A stretch of 64,000 nt of DNA. Source: CAISIP01 sp965278985 (GTDB lineage Bacteria > Pseudomonadota > Gammaproteobacteria > Burkholderiales > Burkholderiaceae_C). A model generated the notes under the pieces. The model saw only the letters and a program-made list of their open reading frames with translations, was not told the origin of the DNA and did no database searches. A program made the position numbers and the translations under genes. Location of the stretch: assembly GCA_965278985.1 (NCBI GenBank), contig OZ257131.1:6200001-6264000 (forward strand). The letters are read 5' to 3'. This document shows positions 52,438 to 61,312 of the stretch, piece by piece. The first letter of the stretch is position 1. Every line of letters starts with the position of its first letter.

Positions 52438-52884
52438 TTACTTCAGCGGTGTGCCGTCGGTGTCGAAGACCGACAAGGTCACCGGGATGCCCTGGCGCAC
52501 GCTCTGCGTCACGGTGCAGAACTCCTCGAAGCTGGCCAGCGCGCGGTCCAGGTGCTCCAGCGTGGAGGCCGGCACGCCCAAATGGATGCGCGCCTGCAGG
52601 CCCAGCACGCGCTGGCGCCCGGCCTCGTTGCGGCCCTCGGTGACCTCCACCTCGGTGCGCAGCGGCCCGGGTTCCTGCTTGTACTTGCGCAGCGCGAACA
52701 GCAGCGAGGACGACAGGCACTGCCCCACGGCCGCACCCAGCGCCTGTTCCGGGGACGGGCCCGAGGCCTGGCCCAGCGGTGCGGGCAGGTCCACCTGCTG
52801 CGCGGGCATCGCAGCGCCGTAGTGCACCTGGAACTGGTAGCCCTGTTGCTGCGCCAGGGTCACGCTGGAAGTCTTGTCGGACAT
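52438..52884 (-). CDS. OsmC/Ohr-family peroxiredoxin-like protein
   Basis: A 148-residue OsmC-fold protein starting at the ATG ending at 52884. The two redox Cys are present: one in GAAVGQCLSSSLLFALRKYK and one in FEEFCTVTQSVRQGIPV. It likely reduces organic hydroperoxides with a thiol donor. It ends seven bases from the convergent AraC gene, with no terminator visible between them. Confidence 0.88.
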   Translation of the reverse strand: MSDKTSSVTLAQQQGYQFQVHYGAAMPAQQVDLPAPLGQASGPSPEQALGAAVGQCLSSSLLFALRKYKQEPGPLRTEVEVTEGRNEAGRQRVLGLQARIHLGVPASTLEHLDRALASFEEFCTVTQSVRQGIPVTLSVFDTDGTPLK

Positions 52885-52950
52885 GCTGCCTCGGGTGGAA
52901 GTGGGACAGGGGCGCATTGTGTATCGGCGCGCCGCGCCGCGCGCGGTCCC

Positions 52951-53844
52951 TCAGTGGCCCGGGTAGTGCCCCGCGGCGATGTCCTCCAGCAGCGTGGCAC
53001 CGGTGGGCTGCCAGCCCAGCAGCGCACGCGTGCGGGTGTTGGAGGCCGGTGCGTCGGCCCCGAAGAACATGCCCATCCAACCGAAATGCGCCTGCGCCTG
53101 CTCGGTGGGGATCGATGCCACCGGCAGCTGAAGCTGCTGGCCCAGCGCTGCCGCGATGTCGCGCGTGGCCACGCCCTCTTCGGCCACGGCATGCAGCACG
53201 CTGCCGGGCGGCGCCTTGTCGATGGCGAGTTGCACCAGCTTGCCGGCGTCGCGCCGGTGCACGGCGGGCCAGCGGTTCTGGCCCGTGCCGATGTACGCCG
53301 CGACGCCCTTCTCGCGCGCAGTGGTTGCCAGCACCGCCACGAAACCGTGGTCGCCGCCCGCGCCATGCACGGTGGGCGCGAAGCGCACCACCATCGACCG
53401 GATGCCGCGCGCGGCCAGCCCCAGCGTGTGGGCCGCGTTGGCAACGCGCGGGTGCGTCGCGGCATGGGGCATGTCCTCCTCGGTGCCCACGCGGCCCGGC
53501 GCCAGGCCCAGCGTGCCCGAGGCGATCAGCAGCGGGCCACCCGTGCCCTGCAGCACCTCGGCGAAGGTGTCGATGGCCGCGCGGTCGGTCGCCGCCGCAG
53601 CCGCCATCTGCGAGAAGTCGTGGTTGTAGCCGAGGTGCACCACGCCCTCGGCCTGCTGCGCCGCGCGGCGCAGGCTGGCGAGGTCGTCCAGGCTGCCGTG
53701 CACCGGTTCGGCGCCGAGTGCGGCCACCTTGGCCGCGGACGCGTCGTTGCGGGCGAGGCCGAGCACGTGGTGCCCTGCGGCGAGCAGTTCCTGGACGCTG
53801 GCCGAACCGATCCAGCCTGAGGCTCCGGTGACGAGGATGCGCAT
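52951..53844 (-). CDS. NAD(P)-dependent epimerase/SDR-family oxidoreductase
   Basis: A 297-residue atypical SDR. The nucleotide loop is ILVTGASGWIGSASVQELLA, followed by HHVLGLARND. The region ASLRRAAQQAEGVVHLGYNH is common in extended SDRs. No clear Tyr-x3-Lys pair is seen in the usual place, so it may be an NmrA/atypical type. It is divergent from a TetR gene, with two operator-like palindromes covering its promoter, so it should be TetR-repressed. Confidence 0.85.
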   Translation of the reverse strand: MRILVTGASGWIGSASVQELLAAGHHVLGLARNDASAAKVAALGAEPVHGSLDDLASLRRAAQQAEGVVHLGYNHDFSQMAAAAATDRAAIDTFAEVLQGTGGPLLIASGTLGLAPGRVGTEEDMPHAATHPRVANAAHTLGLAARGIRSMVVRFAPTVHGAGGDHGFVAVLATTAREKGVAAYIGTGQNRWPAVHRRDAGKLVQLAIDKAPPGSVLHAVAEEGVATRDIAAALGQQLQLPVASIPTEQAQAHFGWMGMFFGADAPASNTRTRALLGWQPTGATLLEDIAAGHYPGH

Positions 53845-53857
53845 GTCAAAACTCCAT

Positions 53858-53910
53858 TGATGTCAGAAAGTGACATCAGTATATGCCTATGATGTCACTC
53901 TGTGTCAACA
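53858..53910. promoter_or_regulatory. Twin TetR operators over divergent SDR/tetR promoters
   Basis: O1 (53858-53878) is TGATGTCA-N5-TGACATCA, a perfect 8-base dyad. O2 (53890-53910) is TGATGTCA-N5-TGTCAACA, matching at six of eight positions in the second arm. The centres are 32 bases apart. Minus-strand TTGACA (53903-53908) and TATACT (53878-53883), 19 bases apart, serve the SDR gene. Plus-strand TTGATG (53857-53862) and TATATG (53880-53885), 17 apart, serve tetR. Both operators overlap both promoters. Confidence 0.75.
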
Positions 53911-53922
53911 CTTGGAAAAGCC

Positions 53923-54489
53923 ATGGGTCGCTGGGAGCCTGATGCCGAAAGCCGCTTCCGCGCCGCAGCCATCGAACTGTTCGGGGAGGTCGGGTACGAC
54001 CAGACCACCGTGGCGGCGATTGCCGAGCGCGCAGGGCTGACGGCGCGCACCTTCTTCCGCTACTTCGCCGACAAGCGCGAGGTGCTGTTCAACGGCTCCG
54101 AGCGGCTGCAGGCGGCGATGGTCGAGGCACTGGCGCAGGCGCCTGCGGAGGCGTCGGTGGTCGATGCGGTGGCTGCCGCCTTGCTGCAGGCGGGCGATTT
54201 CTTCGACGACGAAAGGCGTGCCTTCGCACGGCTGCGCAGCACCGTGATCGCAGCCCACATGGACCTGCAGGAGCGCGAGCTGATCAAGCTCGCCACGTTG
54301 TCCGCGGCGCTGGCCCAGGCGCTGCGCGACCGTGGCGTGGGTGAGCCGGATGCGAGCCTGGCCGCGGAGGCGGGCATCGCCGTGTTCCGCGTGGCCTTCG
54401 CGCAGTGGGTCAGCCCTGGCGAGGAACGCAGCTACACCGAGATCGTCAGCGCATCCCTCGCGCGGCTGCGGGTGCTGGCGGCTGGCTGA
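53923..54489 (+). CDS. TetR-family repressor
   Basis: A 188-residue regulator. The start ATG 53923 (MGRWEPDAESRFRAAAIELF) is preferred to an upstream GTG because the longer form would begin inside operator O2. The DNA-binding helices are TVAAIAERAGLTARTFFRYF at about residues 30-50, and the C-terminal ligand domain is of the MftR/AcrR type. It is divergent from the SDR gene and very likely represses both through the two dyads between them. Confidence 0.9.
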   Translation: MGRWEPDAESRFRAAAIELFGEVGYDQTTVAAIAERAGLTARTFFRYFADKREVLFNGSERLQAAMVEALAQAPAEASVVDAVAAALLQAGDFFDDERRAFARLRSTVIAAHMDLQERELIKLATLSAALAQALRDRGVGEPDASLAAEAGIAVFRVAFAQWVSPGEERSYTEIVSASLARLRVLAAG

Positions 54490-54556
54490 GCGGGCTCCTG
54501 GTTCTGGAGGCTTAGCGCAGCGCAGGCTGTGCGCCGTTTGGCACCCCCCCGCGAGC

Positions 54557-55474
54557 TCACCCCGCCTGCAACTGCGGATTCCCCGCGAACAGCTCCGCTG
54601 CCCAGTCCACAAACGCCCGCACCTTGGCCGAGAGGTGCCGGTTGGGCGGGTACACCACGTAGACCGGAATCGGGTCCTGCGTCCAGTCCGGCAGCACGCG
54701 CACCAGTGCCCCGCTGTCCATGTAGGGCTGCAGCGCAAAGTCGCCTAGCTGGCCGATGCCTAGGCCCGCCAGCACCGCTTCCATCGTCGCGTTGCTTTCG
54801 TTGAGCGACAGGCGGTAGCGCCCGGCAACCTCGATGCGTTCGTCGCCGCGCACGAATTCGTTGGGATAGGGGCGTCCGGTGCGGGGCGAGAACATGTTCA
54901 CCATGAAGTGCGGTGCGTTTTCCATGTCGCGCGGGTGGGCAGGGGTGCCGTGGCGCTGCAGGTAGCCCGGAGAGGCCGCGGTCACCAGGCGGATGTTGCC
55001 GATGCGCCGCGCCACGAGGGACTGCTCCGTCAGCTGGCCGCCGCGGATCACGCAGTCCACGTTGTCGCCGATCAGGTCCACAGGGCGGTCGCTGACGCCG
55101 AGGTCGAGCTGGATGTCGGGGTAGCGTTCGTAGAAGCGGTGCAAGGCGGGGATCACGATCAGCCGCGCCACCGTGGTGCCGATGTCCACGCGCAGCCGGC
55201 CCTTGGGATTGGCCTGGGCGTTGGTTATGCTGGCCTCGATGTCGTCGAGGTCGCCCAGCAGGCGGATGGTGCGCTCGTAGTAGGCAGCGCCGTCGGCCGT
55301 CACGCCCACGCGGCGGGTGGTCCGGTGCAGCAATTGCACGCGCAGCCTCGCCTCCAGCTGCTGGACCAGCTTGGTGACCGTGCCCTTGGGCAGGTCCAGC
55401 GACTCGGCGGCCTTGGTGAAGCTGCCGGACTCGACGACGCGGGTGAACACGCGCATGGACTGGATCTGGTCCAA
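54557..55474 (-). CDS. LysR-family regulator (CrgA/DmlR-type, CeoR/BpeT position)
   Basis: A 305-residue regulator. The winged helix is SGSFTKAAESLDLPKGTVTK, and the effector domain starts KGRLRVDIGTTVARLIVIPA. It is divergent from the llpE-bpeE-bpeF-channel operon, the same position as CeoR or BpeT in Burkholderia, which respond to salicylate-like or antibiotic inducers. Its wording is of the broad CrgA group, so equivalence rests mainly on gene order. Confidence 0.88.
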   Translation of the reverse strand: MDQIQSMRVFTRVVESGSFTKAAESLDLPKGTVTKLVQQLEARLRVQLLHRTTRRVGVTADGAAYYERTIRLLGDLDDIEASITNAQANPKGRLRVDIGTTVARLIVIPALHRFYERYPDIQLDLGVSDRPVDLIGDNVDCVIRGGQLTEQSLVARRIGNIRLVTAASPGYLQRHGTPAHPRDMENAPHFMVNMFSPRTGRPYPNEFVRGDERIEVAGRYRLSLNESNATMEAVLAGLGIGQLGDFALQPYMDSGALVRVLPDWTQDPIPVYVVYPPNRHLSAKVRAFVDWAAELFAGNPQLQAG

Positions 55475-55663
55475 GGGGGAGGCTCCTGGGCTGGGCCCTT
55501 GTGGGGCGGTGCAGAAATTGTCACACGCGGTTGGGGCCGCGATTGTTCACGGATTGGAAACAGAGAACTGGCGAATGGTGGCTTGGTGGCGGAAACCGAT
55601 GCCTCTACATTCAACAACATCGGAGCCGTTCCCTTTTCTTGCATTGCTCTTCAGGAATCCGCC

Positions 55664-56554
55664 ATGACCACGACCACCTCTGCTGCCAAGCCTGCTGCCC
55701 CGACCACCGGGCCGGCGCCCGCGTGGCGTGACCAGCTGGTGGAGCTGCCCGGCCTGGCACCCGTGCCCACACGCATCTACGGTGAGCGCCGCCGCGGCGT
55801 GGCGGCCCCGCTGGTGCTGCATTTCCATGGCGGCGCCTTCGTGGCCGGCGGGTTGGAGAACGGCCGCAACTGCGCGGACCTGCTGGTGCAGTCCGGCGCC
55901 ATCGTCGCCTCCATCGCCTACCCGCTGGCCCCTGCGCACCCGTTTCCGCAGGCCATCGACGTGGGTTACGGCATGCTGGAATGGGCCCACAAGCAGCGCA
56001 GCAAGCTGGCCGGCAGCGGCGCCCCGCTGTTCCTGGCAGGCGAGGAAGCCGGTGGCAACCTGGCCGCGGCCGTGGCGCTGATTGCGCGGGACCGGGGCCA
56101 TCCGCCGCTGGCCGGACAGATCCTGATCTCGCCGATGCTGGACCCCTGCACGGGCACGGCCTCGGTGCGTGCGGAGGCCTGTGTGCTCACGCAGGGCAAG
56201 TGGGCGCAGGGCTGGCAGCAGTACCTGGGCCGGCCGCAGGATGCCACGCACCCTTATGCCGTGCCCGGTGGTGCCTCCCGCATGGCCGGCATCGCCCCTG
56301 CGCTGGTGCTGACCTCCAGCGACGACCCGATGCGTGACGAGGCCCGTGCCTATGCCAGCAAGCTCGAGGCCGCCGGCGTGCCGGTCCGTTTCGAGTCGCT
56401 GCAGCCCTCCACCGGCTGGCCAGAGACGCTGGTGTCTTCACTGCCGATGGAATGCCAGTGTGCGGCCATGGTGCTGCCACGGTTGCAGGCCTTCTTCGCC
56501 GAACACCTGCCGCCGCCGCGATTGCTCATCCCATCCGCCCGCGGCGTCGGATAA
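55664..56554 (+). CDS. llpE: LlpE-like alpha/beta hydrolase with lost catalytic triad
   Basis: A 296-residue HSL-type alpha/beta hydrolase fold, from ATG 55664. The oxyanion motif HFHGGAFVAGG is kept at residues 53-63. The nucleophile elbow, normally Gly-Asp-Ser-Ala-Gly, is Gly126-Glu-Glu128-Ala-Gly130 (LAGEEAGGNLAA), so Ser is replaced by Glu. The acid Asp in SSDDPMRDEA remains, but the final His (usually H-G-F) is absent in LQPSTGWPETL. It should not hydrolyse esters. In Burkholderia a lipase-like gene, llpE, sits in this place before the RND pump genes. The family call is by order plus fold. Confidence 0.8.
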   Translation: MTTTTSAAKPAAPTTGPAPAWRDQLVELPGLAPVPTRIYGERRRGVAAPLVLHFHGGAFVAGGLENGRNCADLLVQSGAIVASIAYPLAPAHPFPQAIDVGYGMLEWAHKQRSKLAGSGAPLFLAGEEAGGNLAAAVALIARDRGHPPLAGQILISPMLDPCTGTASVRAEACVLTQGKWAQGWQQYLGRPQDATHPYAVPGGASRMAGIAPALVLTSSDDPMRDEARAYASKLEAAGVPVRFESLQPSTGWPETLVSSLPMECQCAAMVLPRLQAFFAEHLPPPRLLIPSARGVG

Positions 56555-56594
56555 CACCGCAGTGGCCTAAGCCCTTTCCATTGACCCCGTTCGA

Positions 56595-56638
56595 CGGTGG
56601 CCTCCAAGCCACCGCGGGGACCCGTTTTTCTTTTTTTT
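56595..56638 (+). terminator. Terminator/attenuator-like hairpin with long T-tract before bpeE
   Basis: CGGTGGC (56595-56601) and GCCACCG (56608-56614) form a 7-base stem with a 6-base loop. A second small CGGG/CCCG element follows, then 5 T, C and 8 T (56625-56638). The T-run is 15 bases before the bpeE start. It could end the llpE message or act as an attenuator for the pump genes. Confidence 0.55.
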
Positions 56639-56653
56639 GACGCGAGGACTGCC

Positions 56654-57943
56654 ATGAACGACCTAGACCGAAACTCCCAGGACACCCTGCGCGAAGCCGA
56701 ACCCTCCCACGTGCCCGCGCCGTCCTTCGTCCGCCCGCCGCGCCGCGGCCTCGTTGCAACCGGCTCGGTGCTGGCGCTGGCCATCGCCGCGGCGGTGGCC
56801 TTCATCGGGCTGCAGGCACCCCGGGCGCAGGCCGACGCCGCTCCGGCCGCTGCACCCGCCGTACCGGTGTCGGTGGCCACCGTCGCCCGCACGGAGGTCG
56901 CGACCTGGGACGAGTTCTCGGGCCGGCTGGAGGCCGTGGACCGTGTGGACCTGCGCTCCCGCGTGGCGGGCACCGTGCAGTCCGTGCATTTCCGTGAAGG
57001 CGCGCTGGTGCGCAAGGGCGACCTGCTGGTCACCATCGACCCCGCGCCCTATGCGGCCGACATGGAGCGCGCCGAAGCACAGGTGGTGGCCGCCGAGGCC
57101 CGCCAATCCTTCACCAAGAGCGAGCTGGAGCGTGCGCGCCGCCTGATGGAGCAGGGCGCCATCGCGCAACGCGAGCATGATGAACGCGCGAACGCGAACC
57201 GCGAGGCCGATGCCAACCTGCGTGCCGCGCAGGCCGCGCTGCAGACCGCGCGCCTGAGCCTGGGCTACACGCAGGTACGCGCCCCCATCGACGGGCGCAC
57301 CGGCAAGATCGAGATCACGGTGGGCAACCTGGTGTCGGCCGGGCCCGGCGCACCGGTGTTGACCACGCTGGTGTCCGTGAGCCCGATCTACGCGAGCTTC
57401 GACGCCGATGAGCAGGTGATGACGCGTGCCTTGCAGGCCGGCGCGGCCGGCAGCGGACGCACGCAGATTGACCGCATTCCCGTGCAACTGGGCACGGCCG
57501 CGCAGGCCGACACCCCGCTGCAGGGCAAGCTGCAGTGGGTGGACAACCAGGTGGATGCCAAGAGCGGCACGCTGCGCGTGCGCGCCGTCTTCGACAACCG
57601 GGATGGCAACCTCACGCCCGGCCAGTTCGCGCGGTTGCGCATGGGCCAGGCCCGCAGCGGCACCGCGCTGCTGGTCAACGAACGCGCCGTGGGCACCGAC
57701 CAGGACAAGAAATTCGTGATCGTGGTCGATGCGGAGAACAAGGCCCAATGGCGCGCCGTGACGCTGGGCGCCCATGTGAACGGCCTGCGCATCGTGACCG
57801 ATGGCCTGCAGGACGGCGAACGTGTGGTCGTCAACGGCCTGCAGCGGGTGCGGCCCGGCACGCTGGTGGCGCCGCAGCCTGTCGCGATGGACGCGCGGCC
57901 GGAGAAACAGGCCCGCGCCACCACCGGCGCGCCCCAATCCTGA
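56654..57943 (+). CDS. bpeE: RND efflux periplasmic adaptor (MexE/BpeE/CeoA-type)
   Basis: A 429-residue membrane-fusion protein. After an N-terminal tail and one hydrophobic helix at about residues 35-55 (anchor or leader), it shows TWDEFSGRLEAVDRVDLRSR, the hairpin region with RRLMEQGAIAQREHDERANA, and LSLGYTQVRAPIDGRTGKIE. The start ATG 56654 follows GCGAGGAC. It links the RND pump to the outer-membrane channel. The RND gene starts 105 bases downstream in the same operon. Confidence 0.92.
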   Translation: MNDLDRNSQDTLREAEPSHVPAPSFVRPPRRGLVATGSVLALAIAAAVAFIGLQAPRAQADAAPAAAPAVPVSVATVARTEVATWDEFSGRLEAVDRVDLRSRVAGTVQSVHFREGALVRKGDLLVTIDPAPYAADMERAEAQVVAAEARQSFTKSELERARRLMEQGAIAQREHDERANANREADANLRAAQAALQTARLSLGYTQVRAPIDGRTGKIEITVGNLVSAGPGAPVLTTLVSVSPIYASFDADEQVMTRALQAGAAGSGRTQIDRIPVQLGTAAQADTPLQGKLQWVDNQVDAKSGTLRVRAVFDNRDGNLTPGQFARLRMGQARSGTALLVNERAVGTDQDKKFVIVVDAENKAQWRAVTLGAHVNGLRIVTDGLQDGERVVVNGLQRVRPGTLVAPQPVAMDARPEKQARATTGAPQS

Positions 57944-58048
57944 TGCACCGCTAGCGGCCCCAGCGCTCCCCCACGCTTCACCGCCCCGCCTGCGCCACCG
58001 CGCAGCGCGGCAGGGGGAGCGCTTGCCCCAACACTCCAGAGAACCGCC

Positions 58049-61000
58049 ATGAACCTCTCCAAATTCTTCATCGACCGGCCGATCTTTGCCGGTGTGTTGT
58101 CGGTGCTGATCTTCCTCTCCGGCCTGATCGCGATGCGCGGCCTGCCGATCTCCGAGTACCCCGAAGTCGTGCCGCCCTCGGTGGTGGTGCGCGCGCAGTA
58201 CCCCGGCGCCAACCCGAAGGTCATTGCCGAGACAGTCGCCACGCCGCTGGAAGAGCAGATCAACGGCGTGGAAGGCATGCTCTACATGGGCAGCCAGGCC
58301 ACCACGGATGGCGTGATGACGCTGACCGTGACCTTCAAGCTCGGCACCGATCCCGACAAGGCCCAGCAGCTGGTGCAGAACCGCGTGGCACAGGCCGAGC
58401 CGCGGCTGCCCGAAGAGGTGCGGCGACTGGGCATCACCACCATCAAGAGCGCGCCCGACATCACGATGGTCGTGCACCTGGTCTCGCCCAATGGCCGCTA
58501 CGACATGAACTACCTGCGCAACTACGCGGTGCTCAACGTCAAGGACCAGCTGGCGCGCATCCCCGGCGTGGGCCAGGTGCAGATCTTCGGTGGCGGCGAA
58601 TACTCCATGCGCGTCTGGCTGGACCCGCAGAAAGTGGCGCAGCGCGGCCTGTCGGCCAGCGACGTGGTGGCCGCCATCCGTGGTCAGAACATCCAGGCCG
58701 CGGCCGGTGTAGTGGGTGCCTCGCCGGGCCTGCCGGGCGTGGACGTGCAACTGTCCATCAACGCCCAGGGCCGGCTGCAGAACGAGGAAGAGTTCGGCGA
58801 CATCATCGTCAAGACCGGCACGGACGGCGCCGTGACCCGCCTGCGCGATATCGCGCGCATCGAACTGGGTGCGGCCGACTACGCGCTGCGCTCGCTGCTC
58901 AACAACGACCAGGCCGTGGGCATGGGCGTGTTCCAGGCGCCCGGTGCCAACTCGCTGCAGATCTCCGACCAGGTGCGCGAGACCATGGCGCAGCTCAAGC
59001 ACAACATGCCCGAGGGCGTGGAGTTCCGCATCGCCTATGACCCCACGCAATTCGTGCGCGCCTCCATCGAATCGGTGGTGCACACGCTGCTCGAAGCCAT
59101 TGCGCTCGTCGTGATCGTCGTGATCCTTTTCCTGCAGACATGGCGCGCTTCCATCATTCCGCTGCTGGCCGTGCCGGTGTCGGTGGTGGGCACCTTCGCC
59201 GTGCTGCACCTGCTGGGCTTCTCGATCAACGCGCTGTCGCTGTTCGGCCTGGTGCTGGCCATCGGCATCGTGGTGGACGATGCGATCGTGGTGGTGGAGA
59301 ACGTGGAGCGCAACATCGCCGAAGGGCTTTCGCCACGCGAGGCCACCTACCGCGCGATGCGCGAGGTGTCGGGCCCCATCATCGCCATCGCGCTGGTGCT
59401 GGTGGCCGTGTTCGTGCCGCTGGCCTTCATCAGCGGGCTGACCGGCCAGTTCTACAAGCAGTTCGCGGTGACCATCGCCATCTCCACGGTGATCTCGGCC
59501 ATCAATTCGCTGACGCTGTCGCCCGCCCTGGCCGCGCTGCTGCTCAAGGGGCACGACGAGCCCAAGGACGCGCTCACGCGTGGCATGGACCGGGTGCTGG
59601 GCGGCTTCTTCCGCGGCTTCAACAGGCTGTTTGCACGCGGCTCCAGCGCCTATGGCGGCGGTGTGAAGCGCGCCATCACCCGCAAGGGCGCGATGCTGCT
59701 GGTCTACGCTGTCCTGGCCGCCGTGACGGTGGGCGTCTTCAAGGCCGTGCCCTCGGGCTTCGTGCCGCTGCAAGACAAGCAGTACCTGATCGGATTCGCC
59801 CAGCTGCCCGACGGCGCCACGCTGGACCGCACCGAGGACGTGGTGAAGCGTATGGGCGACATCATGAAGCAGAACCCGTATGTGGAAGACACCATCGCCT
59901 TCCCCGGCCTGTCGATCAACGGCTTCACGAACAGTTCGAATTCGGGCATCGTGTTCGCCACGCTCAAGCCTTTCGAAGAACGCAAGCGCGCCGACCAGAG
60001 CGGCGGCGCCGTCGCCGGCCAACTGAACCAGGCCTTCGGCAGCATCCAGGACGCCTTCATCGTCATGTTCCCGCCGCCGCCCGTGCAGGGTCTCGGAACC
60101 ACCGGCGGCTTCAAGCTGCAGCTGCAGGACCGCGGCTCGCTGGGCTACGAGGGCATGGACGCGGCGGTCAAGGCCTTCCTGGCCAAGGCGTACCAGACGC
60201 CCGAGCTCGCCGGCATCTTCAGCAGCTGGCAGGTCAACGTGCCACAGCTGTATGCCGACATCGACCGCACCAAGGCGCGCCAGCTCGGCGTGCCCGTGAC
60301 GGACATCTTCGACACGCTGCAGATCTACCTGGGCAGCCTGTATGCGAACGACTTCAACAAGTTCGGCCGCACCTACAGCGTGCGTGTGCAGGCCGATGCG
60401 CCGTACCGTGCGCGCGCCGAAGATGTGGGCCTGCTCAAGGTGCGCTCGACTACGGGCGAGATGGTGCCGCTGTCTGCGCTGATGAAGGTCAACTCCAGCT
60501 TCGGCCCGGAGCGCGCGATGCGCTACAACGGTTACCTCGCGGCCGACATCAACGGTGCGCCGGCCCCTGGCTTCTCGTCTGGCCAGGCGCAGGACGCGAT
60601 CGAGCGCATCGCCAAGGAAACGCTGCCGCCTGGCGTGGGTTTCGAATGGACCGAGCTGACCTACCAGGAGATCCTGGCCGGCAACTCCGCGCTGTGGATC
60701 TTCCCGCTGGCGCTGCTGCTGGTGTTCCTGGTGCTGGCTGCGCAGTACGAGAGCCTCACGCTGCCCATCGCCATCATCCTGATCGTGCCCATGGGGCTGC
60801 TGGCGGCAATGACCGGTGTCTGGCTCACCAAGGGCGACAACAACGTATTCACGCAGATCGGGCTGATGGTGCTGGTGGGGCTGAGTGCGAAGAACGCGAT
60901 CCTGATCGTGGAGTTCGCGCGAGAACTTGAGTTCACAGGACGCACGCCCATGCAGGCGGCCATCGAGGCCGCGCGCTTGCGGCTGCGGCCCATCCTGATG

Positions 61001-61294
61001 ACCTCGCTGGCCTTCATCATGGGTGTGTTGCCCCTGGTTTTGTCCACCGGTGCCGGTGCCGAAATGCGCAGCGCCATGGGCGTGGCCGTGTTCACCGGAA
61101 TGATCGGCGTGACCGCCTTCGGCTTGTTCCTGACGCCGGTGTTCTACGTGGTGATGCGCAGGCTGGCGGGCAACAAGCCGCTGGCACACCACGGCGAGGT
61201 GCATGCACCCGTCACGGCATCCGCCTCTGCGCATGGCGCGGGCGGCGGCTCCATCCAGCCGGTGCCGGCCGCGCCGCGGCACCCCATCGAATAA
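58049..61294 (+). CDS. bpeF: RND multidrug pump (MexF/BpeF/CeoB-type)
   Basis: A 1081-residue HAE-1 family RND permease with 12 helices and two large periplasmic loops. The N-terminus NLSKFFIDRPIFAGVLSVLI and the segments SEYPEVVPPSVVVRAQYPGA, YLRNYAVLNVKDQLARIPGV and LRSLLNNDQAVGMGVFQAPG closely resemble MexF. Proton-relay Asp residues are in GLVLAIGIVVDDAIVVVENV. MexF/BpeF/CeoB pumps export chloramphenicol, trimethoprim and quinolones. The C-terminus has an extra Ala/Gly/Pro-rich tail of ~30 residues. Confidence 0.95.
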   Translation: MNLSKFFIDRPIFAGVLSVLIFLSGLIAMRGLPISEYPEVVPPSVVVRAQYPGANPKVIAETVATPLEEQINGVEGMLYMGSQATTDGVMTLTVTFKLGTDPDKAQQLVQNRVAQAEPRLPEEVRRLGITTIKSAPDITMVVHLVSPNGRYDMNYLRNYAVLNVKDQLARIPGVGQVQIFGGGEYSMRVWLDPQKVAQRGLSASDVVAAIRGQNIQAAAGVVGASPGLPGVDVQLSINAQGRLQNEEEFGDIIVKTGTDGAVTRLRDIARIELGAADYALRSLLNNDQAVGMGVFQAPGANSLQISDQVRETMAQLKHNMPEGVEFRIAYDPTQFVRASIESVVHTLLEAIALVVIVVILFLQTWRASIIPLLAVPVSVVGTFAVLHLLGFSINALSLFGLVLAIGIVVDDAIVVVENVERNIAEGLSPREATYRAMREVSGPIIAIALVLVAVFVPLAFISGLTGQFYKQFAVTIAISTVISAINSLTLSPALAALLLKGHDEPKDALTRGMDRVLGGFFRGFNRLFARGSSAYGGGVKRAITRKGAMLLVYAVLAAVTVGVFKAVPSGFVPLQDKQYLIGFAQLPDGATLDRTEDVVKRMGDIMKQNPYVEDTIAFPGLSINGFTNSSNSGIVFATLKPFEERKRADQSGGAVAGQLNQAFGSIQDAFIVMFPPPPVQGLGTTGGFKLQLQDRGSLGYEGMDAAVKAFLAKAYQTPELAGIFSSWQVNVPQLYADIDRTKARQLGVPVTDIFDTLQIYLGSLYANDFNKFGRTYSVRVQADAPYRARAEDVGLLKVRSTTGEMVPLSALMKVNSSFGPERAMRYNGYLAADINGAPAPGFSSGQAQDAIERIAKETLPPGVGFEWTELTYQEILAGNSALWIFPLALLLVFLVLAAQYESLTLPIAIILIVPMGLLAAMTGVWLTKGDNNVFTQIGLMVLVGLSAKNAILIVEFARELEFTGRTPMQAAIEAARLRLRPILMTSLAFIMGVLPLVLSTGAGAEMRSAMGVAVFTGMIGVTAFGLFLTPVFYVVMRRLAGNKPLAHHGEVHAPVTASASAHGAGGGSIQPVPAAPRHPIE

Positions 61295-61312
61295 ATGATC
61301 CAGGAGTTCATC

